From NCBI GenBank assembly GCA_014380605.1, contig JACMJO010000546.1, positions 1-12,826 on the forward strand: DNA of 12,826 bases, read 5' to 3'. This stretch comes from Fimbriimonadaceae bacterium. Lineage in GTDB: Bacteria; Armatimonadota; Fimbriimonadia; Fimbriimonadales; Fimbriimonadaceae. Shown one piece after another: positions 1-6,726 of the stretch; position 1 is the first letter of the stretch; each line of letters opens with the position of its first letter. A program made the position numbers and the translations under genes. The notes under the pieces were generated by a model, which was given only the letters and a program-made list of their open reading frames with translations, ran no database searches and was not told the origin of the DNA.

Positions 1-708
1 GCCCACAGGGAGTCTGGATCCATCCTGAACCCATTTATTCAACCAAATGATTCCTTGGGGCCCCGACCCTATGACTGGTCGCCAGTTTGCTCGGAAGTGA
101 AGTGCAGTTGGGATCGACTCAAATGCAATCGAGGCTGGTCCGTAGTGCCTTATGATCCTTCCCCACATATCCATATCTGCATTTGCGGGAAGCGCGTCAT
201 CCCAGTAGCCAACTTCCTTAAACACGGTTTGCCGATGAACCACGTTAAGGGCAGCAATGTAGTTGATTTCCATGTTAAGGAACGGAGTGCGGTGCTCCTC
301 GAGTTGGAGATTGAAGACGATCGGCAGTATCATCCCATCCGGCCTAGCCCAAAGTGTACGGCTATAGGCAAACTCGATCGATGGGTTCTGAAAATGCTTG
401 GCCATTCGCTCAAGATGGTCTGGAAACCAGAAATCGTCATGAGCCAGAAAAGCAACCAAATCGCCAGTCGCTTCCCGCAACGCGATGTTGCGATTTGCAT
501 AGCCAAATCCTGGACCCTTAGGCAGACCAAACCATTTGATCCTAGAATCGCCAAATGAGGAGACAACCTCGGCTGTCCCGTCGGAGCATCCATCCCCGAC
601 AATCAAAAGCTCAAAGTCGCCTTCTGTCTGGTTAAGGGCAGATTGGATGGCAATGCCGACGACATCAGCCCGATTATGAGTGGGCAACAGGATGCTGAAC
701 TTCGGCAG
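1..708 (-). CDS. Family 2 glycosyltransferase (C-terminal end beyond window)
   Basis: This is a GT-A-fold family 2 glycosyltransferase that should move a sugar from a nucleotide-sugar donor to a glycan or lipid acceptor at the cytoplasmic membrane face. The 236 visible residues start with the first Rossmann strand (FSILLPTHNRADVV, residues 4-17), then VGDGCSDGT at 37-45 with donor-binding Asp39 and Asp43. HDD at 90-92 stands where the metal-binding DxD lies. DMDMW at 178-182 sits after the EVGYWDD stretch (165-171), where the acceptor-activating acid of this family usually is. No ATG precedes the first strand; the only start-like codon before it is CTG at 708-706, directly after the TAA of the epimerase gene (711-709) and in the same frame. 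A G-rich Shine-Dalgarno-like run lies in the last codons of that gene. Tight spacing implies translational coupling. Family is secure; sugar and acceptor are unknown. Confidence 0.88.
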   Translation of the reverse strand, partial: MPKFSILLPTHNRADVVGIAIQSALNQTEGDFELLIVGDGCSDGTAEVVSSFGDSRIKWFGLPKGPGFGYANRNIALREATGDLVAFLAHDDFWFPDHLERMAKHFQNPSIEFAYSRTLWARPDGMILPIVFNLQLEEHRTPFLNMEINYIAALNVVHRQTVFKEVGYWDDALPANADMDMWGRIIRHYGPASIAFESIPTALHFRANWRPVIGSGPQGIIWLNKWVQDGSRLPVG

Positions 709-1233
709 TTACCACCCGCCCTGAATGTTCTCAAACTTATAAGGGATGAGCTCTGTATCGAGGGGAAGCCGGTACTTGTCGGGATTCGTGTGGTCGTATT
801 GAATGGTCGGGAAGTTGACCATCACCGCATCCTTAGTGCCAACGTTGTGGTCGGCATGCCAGATCCCCGCTGGGATGTTCACGAGGCGGCGGTTGTACTC
901 CGAAAGATAGATCTTAGAGACCATCCCCTTGGTAGAAGAGTCGGGGCGATCATCGTAGAGGACAAGCTCCATTTCACCCGACATCAGGAAGTATCGATCC
1001 TCATGCACCTTGTGCATTCCCCACCCCTTCACGTGCCCCGGGCGAACCGTAAAGGCATAGACGAAAACCAGCGGATCGGGATGCCAGTTCCATCGAGGGT
1101 CGTACATCTCAACGACGTGCCCCCGATCGTCTACATGGGTCACTACCTCTTTGAAGTTGACTCCTTCTGGCAGAGGGACTATGCTCTGGCCACTTGGCAG
1201 AACCGTTTGCACATCTCGTACTGATTGCTCCAT
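709..1233 (-). CDS. RmlC-like cupin, dTDP-4-dehydrorhamnose 3,5-epimerase family
   Basis: A 174-residue single-domain cupin of the dTDP-4-keto-sugar 3,5-epimerase family, a cytoplasmic enzyme that inverts carbons of a nucleotide-linked keto sugar. The N-terminal part has DDRGHVVEMYD (35-45), matching the RGxxxE start of RmlC. The active-site strand reads KGWGMHKVHEDRYF (69-82). His74 is the likely catalytic base, and Arg80 lies roughly where RmlC has its conserved Lys. IPAGIWHADHNVG (120-132) is the second cupin strand, and the tail NFPTIQYDHTNPDKYRLP (140-157) is typical of the family's C-terminal region. It lies 22 bases after the SpoIIM-like gene and directly before a glycosyltransferase, so it probably makes the sugar donor for a surface glycan. 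RmlA, RmlB and RmlD partners are not in view, so rhamnose itself is not proven; a related epimerase or isomerase is possible. Confidence 0.85.
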   Translation of the reverse strand: MEQSVRDVQTVLPSGQSIVPLPEGVNFKEVVTHVDDRGHVVEMYDPRWNWHPDPLVFVYAFTVRPGHVKGWGMHKVHEDRYFLMSGEMELVLYDDRPDSSTKGMVSKIYLSEYNRRLVNIPAGIWHADHNVGTKDAVMVNFPTIQYDHTNPDKYRLPLDTELIPYKFENIQGGW

Positions 1234-1255
1234 CAGGCATATAAGACCGCAACTT

Positions 1256-2257
1256 CTATGCCGATGTCAAGTTGCTTTCGTGATGGGGAACGAGTGTGTC
1301 CCGGTCCTTTGCAAATCCGCTCCAGAAGAAGCTCCAAAACACGATCTCAACGGCTATAACGATGACCTTTACGAAAGAAGGCACAGCAGGGTTGAAGCTA
1401 AAAAAACCTTCGATCGGGGCGGCAATAAACATCAAGACGGCAGACGTGCAAAGCAGAGTTATCGCGTCGCGTCCGGCATCCTTGAGAGCTTCCCCGCGCT
1501 TTCGCCTTCCAGGATTGATCAATGCCCATCCCATCACGAACCCCGCCGCCCCCGCCACAACGATCCCGCTGAGTTCAGGAACACCATGCGGCATGACCGA
1601 AGCAAGCAGAAAGCCAAGTTTGCCAACGGTGTTCATTTCGTAGGAAAGTGCTCCCAGAAGCGCCCCGTTCTGATAGAGAATATTAGCCGTCATGAGCCCG
1701 AAGGTCGATGCGGCGGTCGCGCCAGTCATGATCGACACCATTGGGTTGTTGGTTGCGTAAAAGGCGGTCATCCCAAGGGATTGCTCACCGCCTCGTTGCT
1801 CAAACTTCCCATCCTTCCACCCATCCACAAGCTCTCGGGCCTGCTCTGGGACAAAAAAGTCGCGAGTTTGCGGCATATTCTGCATAAGAAAGAAGGAAAG
1901 CAGACCGGACCCAAAGAATAGAACAGCGCTGACGAGCAAAAAGTAACGACATCGTCGCATGGTTTGAGCGCTGAGCGCGATTGCATCGCTGATCGCTTTG
2001 AAAAATGGCTTGCGAGGGGCGCGATAGAGTGTTGCATAGGCGCGCCCGGCCAGGTCGTTTAGAAAATCAATTAGTTGCAGATTCGTTGACTTGGTGCGGA
2101 CTAGAGCGAGGTCGCCCGAAACCCGTCGGTAAAGGCGTACGAACTCATGCAATTCTTCCGGCTTCAGGCTCTTAATCGTCGCATCGGCCCGATCACACAG
2201 GAATGTGAGACGTTTCCAGTCCGGCTCTCGCTTGTCAACAAAGGCGACCTCGTTCAT
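1256..2257 (-). CDS. SpoIIM family (stage II sporulation protein M-like) integral membrane protein
   Basis: A 333-residue membrane protein of the SpoIIM/DUF95 family. The N-terminus VDKREPDWKRL (7-17) is the soluble helical start usual in the family. Hydrophobic segments follow at about 104-124, 173-195, 196-220, 228-247, 263-282 and 297-316. The family hallmarks PHGVPELSG (223-231) and APIEGFFS (280-287) are present. In Bacillus SpoIIM takes part in septal peptidoglycan dissolution and engulfment, but most homologues occur in non-sporulating bacteria, often beside MoxR, DUF58 and RDD genes, with unknown roles. None of those partners is seen here. Instead it leads a minus-strand trio with a sugar epimerase and a glycosyltransferase, which hints at cell-envelope work. 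No strong ribosome binding site is adjacent; AAAGGA lies about 16 bases upstream. Its 5' end overlaps the opposite-strand gene. Family is confident, function is not. Confidence 0.88.
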   Translation of the reverse strand: MNEVAFVDKREPDWKRLTFLCDRADATIKSLKPEELHEFVRLYRRVSGDLALVRTKSTNLQLIDFLNDLAGRAYATLYRAPRKPFFKAISDAIALSAQTMRRCRYFLLVSAVLFFGSGLLSFFLMQNMPQTRDFFVPEQARELVDGWKDGKFEQRGGEQSLGMTAFYATNNPMVSIMTGATAASTFGLMTANILYQNGALLGALSYEMNTVGKLGFLLASVMPHGVPELSGIVVAGAAGFVMGWALINPGRRKRGEALKDAGRDAITLLCTSAVLMFIAAPIEGFFSFNPAVPSFVKVIVIAVEIVFWSFFWSGFAKDRDTLVPHHESNLTSA

Positions 2258-3112
2258 GCCATTGCCAAGTGTATCCTTTGCTTTGTCCTCGCGCTAGGAT
2301 TTCAGTTCGCAAGAGCCGAAAACGAGATAATCGAAGCAAAAATCCTTGAGGTGACGGAGAAAGGATTCGTTCTGCAAGTTGGAACTGAGCCTCTAGCCGT
2401 CGACGACGAGCATGACACGCGCTTCTGGAAAGGCAAAACCATCGCCAAACGCGATTCGCTGAAGCCGGGCGATGCAGTGTTCGCTCGAATCAAAGTCGAC
2501 AACGATCCCCCTATTCTTCGGGAGATTGCGGAGAAGGAAACCTGGAAATGGCTTGATAAGATTCGCAAAGAGCCACAGGGCGCGGTGATCGAGAAGGTTG
2601 ACTCCAAGTATGTGACGGTTAAATTCTCTGACGGGAGCATTTTCGCCTACCGTGCCACCGATAAAAGCAAAGTCCAATTGAAAGACAAGGAGGACCCGAG
2701 TCTGAGCGATCTCAAAGTGGGCCAAGCCGTCTATGTAAAGGGCCGCACTCTGCCCACGCTAGACACTTGGCTTGTTCACATCAGCGACACTCCGATTCCT
2801 TTGGCGGCGTCGAAATCCAAATCGACGAGCGCAAAGAAAGAGAAGGTCGTTCGTGGCCCTGCCTTGCCAGAATCAGGCAAGTTGACCGGCCACACGCTCG
2901 TTAACATTCCGAAGCTCAGCATGTTTGACGTGATCGCATCGGATAATCGGAGTTTGCATATCTCGTACAACGCCCAAACAAAGTTTTTCTTTGAGGGAAA
3001 GCCTTGCACTCCGAGCGCCATCGAAAGGGGGTTGAGATTTGTTCTCTTGTATCAACGAGACCGATTTGGTAGAATTCTCGGCACCAAGGTTGAACTCTAC
3101 ATGCGGCGTTAG
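2147..3112 (+). CDS. Secreted protein of unknown function with three DUF5666-like beta-rich modules
   Basis: I do not recognise a named gene. Counted from the ATG at 2147 it has 321 residues. A clear signal-peptide core, CILCFVLALGFQFARA, lies at 42-57 with cleavage likely after Ala57. Three related beta-rich modules follow at about 59-126, 144-213 and 244-320. The first two share a pattern: a strand of the form AxIxEV/VIEKV, a short 'expressed in' strand, and a closing LKxGDAVFARI or LKVGQAVYVKG (about 105-115 and 189-199), reminiscent of DUF5666/OB-like repeats. A Ser/Lys-rich linker (222-233) separates modules 2 and 3. The ATG at 2147 is the only standard start before the signal peptide, but it puts 38 residues antisense to the SpoIIM gene ahead of it. 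An ATT at 2261 would give a textbook signal peptide. The true start is therefore uncertain; the reading frame is well supported. Confidence 0.7.
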   Translation: MQFFRLQALNRRIGPITQECETFPVRLSLVNKGDLVHAIAKCILCFVLALGFQFARAENEIIEAKILEVTEKGFVLQVGTEPLAVDDEHDTRFWKGKTIAKRDSLKPGDAVFARIKVDNDPPILREIAEKETWKWLDKIRKEPQGAVIEKVDSKYVTVKFSDGSIFAYRATDKSKVQLKDKEDPSLSDLKVGQAVYVKGRTLPTLDTWLVHISDTPIPLAASKSKSTSAKKEKVVRGPALPESGKLTGHTLVNIPKLSMFDVIASDNRSLHISYNAQTKFFFEGKPCTPSAIERGLRFVLLYQRDRFGRILGTKVELYMRR

Positions 3113-3266
3113 TCGGATTTTGGAAACACTAGATGTTCCATTTACGTCTGCAATAGAGAGAAACTTGAGTTTCGTTCGATCAATGGCACAAGGCTTGCCT
3201 TCTTCGGGGTTTTTTAGATCGCCAACGCGAGTCGTCGATTGTAGCCAAGGATCGAGTAGTTACTGA
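3113..3266 (+). promoter_or_regulatory. Intergenic leader upstream of the sigma factor gene
   Basis: These 154 bases separate the secreted-protein gene from the sigma factor. They hold an imperfect 20-base palindrome at 3121-3140 (outer arms TGGAA/TTCCA, central CTAG), a small hairpin at 3160-3173 (GAAAC-TTGA-GTTTC) and AAGGC-TT-GCCTT at 3190-3201. A run of six T follows GGGG at 3210-3215. The T run could mark a weak terminator for the upstream gene, and the palindrome could be an operator. I see no convincing -35/-10 pair. No strong ribosome binding site precedes the ATG at 3267. These are sequence observations; regulatory roles are inferred and weak. Confidence 0.3.
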
Positions 3267-4121
3267 ATGAGCGCGCATCCGCACCTATCGGATTTCGATG
3301 ACGGGATTCCCAGCTATCTCGGTCGCCTAACGCAGGCGCCTCTCCTAACGTCCGAGGAAGAGGTCGAGTTGACTCGAGCGGTGCAGAAGGGCGACAAGCG
3401 AGCCCGCCAGCGCCTCATCGAATCCAATATGCGTTTGGTGATCAATATCGCCAAGACGTATCGCAATCGAGCCATCCCGCTAGAGGATCTCATTCAAGAG
3501 GGCGCAATCGGCCTCATGCAGGCCGCCGAAAGGTTTGATCCGGACAAGGGGTTTAGATTTTCTACCTACGCCACCCACTGGATTCGCCAAGCTATTGGCC
3601 GAGCCATTGACAATAAGTCCAAAGCGATCCGGCTTCCTGCCCATGTTTCCCAATCGCTTCGAAAGATTGAGAAGGAAAGGTTGAGGTTGTCCCGCGAGTT
3701 GGGAGGCGATCCTAGTCCGGAACAGCTTGCTTCAGCCATGGGTATCTCGCCCAAAAAGCTTCTCACCCTGGTCCAATCCTCGCAAGACTTGTTATCTCTC
3801 GACATGACCGTAGGCGATAGCGGCGGCATGACGCTCGGGGGACTGATCAAGGACAATAAGAATAGCGACCCAGAGACAATGGTCTTAAGCCAAGAAATGG
3901 TTGAAGAGCTTCAAAGGATCATCTGTGAGCTTAATGAGCGCGAGCAACGGGTCATGCGGTTGCGTTTCCGCTTAGACGGTTCGGAAGCTCCGCTTCAGGA
4001 AGATATCGCCAAGGAGCTGAAGCTCTCCAGAGAGCGAGTCCGACAGATTGAAGTACAGGCAATCAAAAAGTTGCGGGCTCTCGCCCAACGAAGGCGTCTT
4101 CGCGACATGCTCAGCAAGTAA
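3267..4121 (+). CDS. RNA polymerase sigma factor, sigma-70 RpoD/group 2 type
   Basis: A 284-residue sigma-70 factor that directs RNA polymerase to promoters. It lacks region 1.1 and the long non-conserved insert of housekeeping RpoD, as expected of group 2 (RpoS/SigB-like) factors. Region 1.2 is at about 11-40 (IPSYLGRLTQAPLLTSEEE). Region 2 is at about 46-115, with LIESNMRLVINIAKTY, DLIQEGAIGLMQA and the -10-reading FSTYATHWIRQAIGRAI. Region 3 spans about 116-195. Region 4 (212-284) ends in the -35-reading helix-turn-helix, with EDIAKELKLSRERVRQIE at 245-262 and AIKKLR at 265-270. It should recognise promoters close to the housekeeping consensus. No anti-sigma factor is adjacent, so control is probably transcriptional. 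It converges on the ABC exporter gene with only six bases between the stops. Family is certain; a dedicated stress role is inferred. Confidence 0.95.
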   Translation: MSAHPHLSDFDDGIPSYLGRLTQAPLLTSEEEVELTRAVQKGDKRARQRLIESNMRLVINIAKTYRNRAIPLEDLIQEGAIGLMQAAERFDPDKGFRFSTYATHWIRQAIGRAIDNKSKAIRLPAHVSQSLRKIEKERLRLSRELGGDPSPEQLASAMGISPKKLLTLVQSSQDLLSLDMTVGDSGGMTLGGLIKDNKNSDPETMVLSQEMVEELQRIICELNEREQRVMRLRFRLDGSEAPLQEDIAKELKLSRERVRQIEVQAIKKLRALAQRRRLRDMLSK

Positions 4122-4127
4122 AGCGGG

Positions 4128-5918
4128 CTATGCACTGGCTTGTAAAGCGACGCTGAACTGCTTCTGATAGAGGCTGGCATAGACCCCATTCTTCGCAAGC
4201 AATTCGCCATGACTGCCCTGCTCTGCGATTTCTCCCCTCTCTAGAACGACGATCACATCTGCTTTCACGATGGTGGATAGACGGTGGGCCACCACGAAAC
4301 TTGTACGTCCCGCAAGGAGATTGTCCAAAGCGGCCTGTAGGTGTGCTTCCGTCTGCGAATCCAAGGAGGAGGTCGCCTCATCCAGAATGAGGATTCGAGG
4401 GTCCGCCAATAAGGCCCGTGCAATCGCTATCCGTTGCTTTTCTCCTACCGAAAGCTTCACGCCATCCTCTCCGATTTTGGTGGAGTACCCATCTGATAGC
4501 TCAACGATGGCGTCATGAATGTTCGCGGCAATCGCCGCCCTTTCAACTTCTTCGTCAGATGCATCCATCCGGCCATACCGGATGTTCTCAATTACGGTCG
4601 TGTTGAACAGTATGCTCTCCTGAGCGACAACCCCCACCTGCGCTCGATAGCTCAGCAACTGAACGTCTCTCAAGTCAAAATCGTCGACCAGAATTCGGCC
4701 CGACTGAGGATCGTAGTGTCGCATCAGGAGGCTCGTGATGGTGGTTTTTCCACTGCCGCTAAAGCCGATCAGAGCAATCATTTGGCCCGCCTTGACCTTT
4801 AGGTTCAAACCTTTGATCACGGGCTGATCAGGCTCGTACTCAAACCACACGTCCTCAAACTTCACATCGCCTCGAATCTTGGGCATTGGCAGGGCCTGAG
4901 TCTTATCGTCGATGGAATTCTTGATATCGAGCGTTCTGAAAATCCTTGCGAGCGCGTTCTGTGCCCGCGTGATCGGGTCGATGGCCACTAAGAACTGAAT
5001 GATCGGACCGTAAACATACGTTACGGAGTACATCAGGAACATCACCAGCGTCCCGGCTCCAATTTCGCCTCTCAGGCACAGCAGGCCCCCGTACCACAAG
5101 ACTAGCCCTTGCCCGATTCCGCACAGCGCGTCGGCGGAGGTCCACAAACCTCCTCCCAACATTCCTTGCTTGACATTCAGCCCCATGAGGCCGCGCGTAA
5201 TCGCCATGAAACCTCGCGATTCTCGTCGTTCTTGGCCAAAACTCTTCACGACCTGAACTCCCGCCAATCGCTCTTGCATGACGCCGAACATCGTGTCGCG
5301 CCTAGCCCGGATATCTTCGCTCGTTGATTGAAGGGGCGTCAGGAAGCGGCGGAAATTCAAGATGTAGAACGGAACTGGGCTCAAGGCGAGGAGCGCCATC
5401 TGCCAGTTGATCGCAAAGAGCACGATCACCACGATGGCGAATTGAACTGCACCGGAAACAAGAGTGTTCAGACTGCCGGTGATGAGGTTGTTCACGGTGC
5501 CAGCGTCGTTGATGACGTAGCTCACAAGTTTGCCGGTCTGATTCTTTTCAAAATAGGCCAGCGGCAGGCTTTGCATGTGTCGATACAAACGTTCCCGCAT
5601 CACTAGCAAGAACTTCTGGCCCATGAGCGATGTGTAAACCCCAAGTGCGTAGCCCAAGAGACCCTGAATCATCGCGAAGCCAATGACCGCGCCAAGGTAG
5701 AACCACGCGTTGATCGATCCGCCCTTTTGAAGCGTATTGACGATGTCGCCCAGGATAAGCGGGGGAACGAAACCAAACGCCGACTGGAAGATGGTCAGCG
5801 CCGCGCAAGTAATCAGGAGGCCGAGGAATGGTCGAAGTTCCTTGAATAGCCGTCGAAAGGCAGATGAGCCCTTTCGCTCATCTGCCCCGCGTTCCTCAGA
5901 GTCGTCCGCTCTCGACAT
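4128..5918 (-). CDS. ABC exporter half-transporter (MsbA/multidrug type, TMD-NBD fusion)
   Basis: A 596-residue half-transporter that should work as a homodimer in the cytoplasmic membrane, using ATP to export lipids, drugs or other hydrophobic molecules. The six-helix type I exporter membrane domain covers about residues 28-325, with coupling-region sequences such as YFEKNQTGKLVSYVINDAGT (122-141). The nucleotide-binding domain (about 350-590) has every key motif: Walker A GFSGSGKTT (385-393), Q-loop Gln433 in VVAQES, signature LSVGEKQ (489-495, Val in place of the usual second Gly), Walker B ILILDEATSSLD (509-520) and switch His545 in VAHRLST. The cytoplasmic N-terminus is short and charged. 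It stands alone on the minus strand, convergent with the sigma factor and divergent from phoU. Substrate cannot be told from sequence; the signature variant is found in other exporters and need not impair it. Confidence 0.95.
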   Translation of the reverse strand: MSRADDSEERGADERKGSSAFRRLFKELRPFLGLLITCAALTIFQSAFGFVPPLILGDIVNTLQKGGSINAWFYLGAVIGFAMIQGLLGYALGVYTSLMGQKFLLVMRERLYRHMQSLPLAYFEKNQTGKLVSYVINDAGTVNNLITGSLNTLVSGAVQFAIVVIVLFAINWQMALLALSPVPFYILNFRRFLTPLQSTSEDIRARRDTMFGVMQERLAGVQVVKSFGQERRESRGFMAITRGLMGLNVKQGMLGGGLWTSADALCGIGQGLVLWYGGLLCLRGEIGAGTLVMFLMYSVTYVYGPIIQFLVAIDPITRAQNALARIFRTLDIKNSIDDKTQALPMPKIRGDVKFEDVWFEYEPDQPVIKGLNLKVKAGQMIALIGFSGSGKTTITSLLMRHYDPQSGRILVDDFDLRDVQLLSYRAQVGVVAQESILFNTTVIENIRYGRMDASDEEVERAAIAANIHDAIVELSDGYSTKIGEDGVKLSVGEKQRIAIARALLADPRILILDEATSSLDSQTEAHLQAALDNLLAGRTSFVVAHRLSTIVKADVIVVLERGEIAEQGSHGELLAKNGVYASLYQKQFSVALQASA

Positions 5919-5999
5919 AACTTTGAATTGCGAAGTTTACGTTAAGATGAGGCAGGACACGACAATAAATCGTCCTTAATCGAGAATCCTCCCTTGTGG
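5919..5999. promoter_or_regulatory. Divergent promoter region between ABC exporter and phoU
   Basis: This 81-base AT-richer gap must carry the promoters of the two outward-facing genes. TTGAAT (5923-5928) and several TTAA/ATAAAT stretches are present, but no -35/-10 pair with proper spacing stands out on either strand. I see no PHO-box-like direct repeats. The role follows from position only. Confidence 0.4.
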
Positions 6000-6659
6000 A
6001 TGGAAAACACCAACGCTTTGAGACAACAGTTCAGTCAGGTCCTTGATGAAATTCGCCACGACGTCGTTCGGATGGGGACCCGCGCGAACGAACTCGTGAA
6101 ACACGCCACCGAAGCCGCGCTAAACGGCGACTTGGAGTTGGCCGAGCAAGTCATCCGTAACGACGATGAGATCGACTTGTACGAAGAGGTGATCCATAAG
6201 CGCGCGGTTCTCACGGTCATGCAAGAGGCTCCAGTCGCCGCCGATTTTAGGTTCCTGGTTTCCGCGATGGGAGTCGTAGGCGAGATCGAGAAGGCGGCCG
6301 ATGATGCGGTCAAGCTCGCCCGACGTGCAACCAAGTTGAGTGGGCAATTCCCCGCCGAGTTGAGAGTTGCCCTCGTCGAACTGGGTGAAGAAAGCCGAAA
6401 AATGTTCAACGCGGCCCTTCGCCTGTTCGCCGAGTACTCGCCTGAATTGGCGCTTGAGATTATTTCTGCCGACAAGGAAGTCGACACCCGCTATACCACG
6501 GCCCGAAATCGGGTTATCGACATGATTCGCGAAAACCCTGAGAACTCGGAGAATCTTGTCCGCACGATCGATTCTTTCCACGCGCTCGAGCACATCGCCG
6601 ACCACGCGGTCGAGATCGCTCGGCGAATGAGAATGCTCTACGAAGCTCGACCTAGCTAA
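6000..6659 (+). CDS. phoU: PhoU-type phosphate signalling regulator
   Basis: A 219-residue PhoU protein, made of two similar three-helix bundles. In well-studied bacteria PhoU links the Pst phosphate transporter to the PhoR sensor kinase and represses the Pho regulon when phosphate is plentiful. Repeat 1 has DDEIDLYEE (55-63) and VAADFRFLVSAM (79-90), leading to IEKAADDAVKLARR (96-109). Repeat 2 has ADKEVD (157-162) and LEHIADHAVEIARRM (196-210). These match the paired metal-binding E/DxxxD signatures of the family. I chose ATG 6000; TTG at 5994 would add only two residues. Length is normal for the family. No pstSCAB, phoR or phoB lies in the window, so here phoU is apparently an orphan between an exporter and a secreted protein. 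Family is secure; partner proteins are unknown. Confidence 0.93.
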   Translation: MENTNALRQQFSQVLDEIRHDVVRMGTRANELVKHATEAALNGDLELAEQVIRNDDEIDLYEEVIHKRAVLTVMQEAPVAADFRFLVSAMGVVGEIEKAADDAVKLARRATKLSGQFPAELRVALVELGEESRKMFNAALRLFAEYSPELALEIISADKEVDTRYTTARNRVIDMIRENPENSENLVRTIDSFHALEHIADHAVEIARRMRMLYEARPS

Positions 6660-6660
6660 T

Positions 6661-6689
6661 TTGCGGTAGGCGGATTGAGGCAATATCCT
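6661..6689 (+). promoter_or_regulatory. Weak sigma-70-like promoter candidate for the PEP-CTERM gene
   Basis: TTGCGG (6661-6666) and TATCCT (6684-6689) are separated by 17 bases, right after the phoU stop and about 38 bases before the next start. The match is partial (three of six and four of six to consensus), so this is only a candidate. Confidence 0.22.
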
Positions 6690-6715
6690 TGATACTGTGA
6701 TGGGGCAACCCATAT

Positions 6716-6724
6716 GGAGAGAAG
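6716..6724 (+). promoter_or_regulatory. Ribosome binding site that decides the start at 6727
   Basis: GGAGAGAAG ends two bases before the ATG at 6727, and its GGAGA core is six bases away. It favours ATG 6727 over the in-frame ATG at 6697 (or 6700), which would put extra polar residues in front of the signal peptide. Confidence 0.7.
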
Positions 6725-6726
6725 AT

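Noticed and set aside
55..558. 167-codon plus-strand frame and a 90-codon minus frame at 330-602
   Set aside because: Both overlap the glycosyltransferase, whose frame carries GT-A motifs from 708 down to 1 without a stop.
643..1224. 193-codon open frame on the plus strand
   Set aside because: It lies exactly opposite the RmlC-like cupin, whose motifs are convincing; no domain is seen in this frame.
1151..1921. 256-codon open frame on the plus strand
   Set aside because: It is antisense to the conserved SpoIIM-family gene, has a basic low-complexity composition and no recognisable domain; a shadow frame.
2256..2297. 13-codon leader peptide starting at ATG 2256
   Set aside because: It has a fair ribosome binding site, but no attenuator-like structure follows and it overlaps the signal-peptide codons; kept only as part of the start-site question.
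3206..3216. GGGG plus six T as a Rho-independent terminator
   Set aside because: The stem right before the T run is only two or three pairs; the better hairpin at 3190-3201 is too far away.
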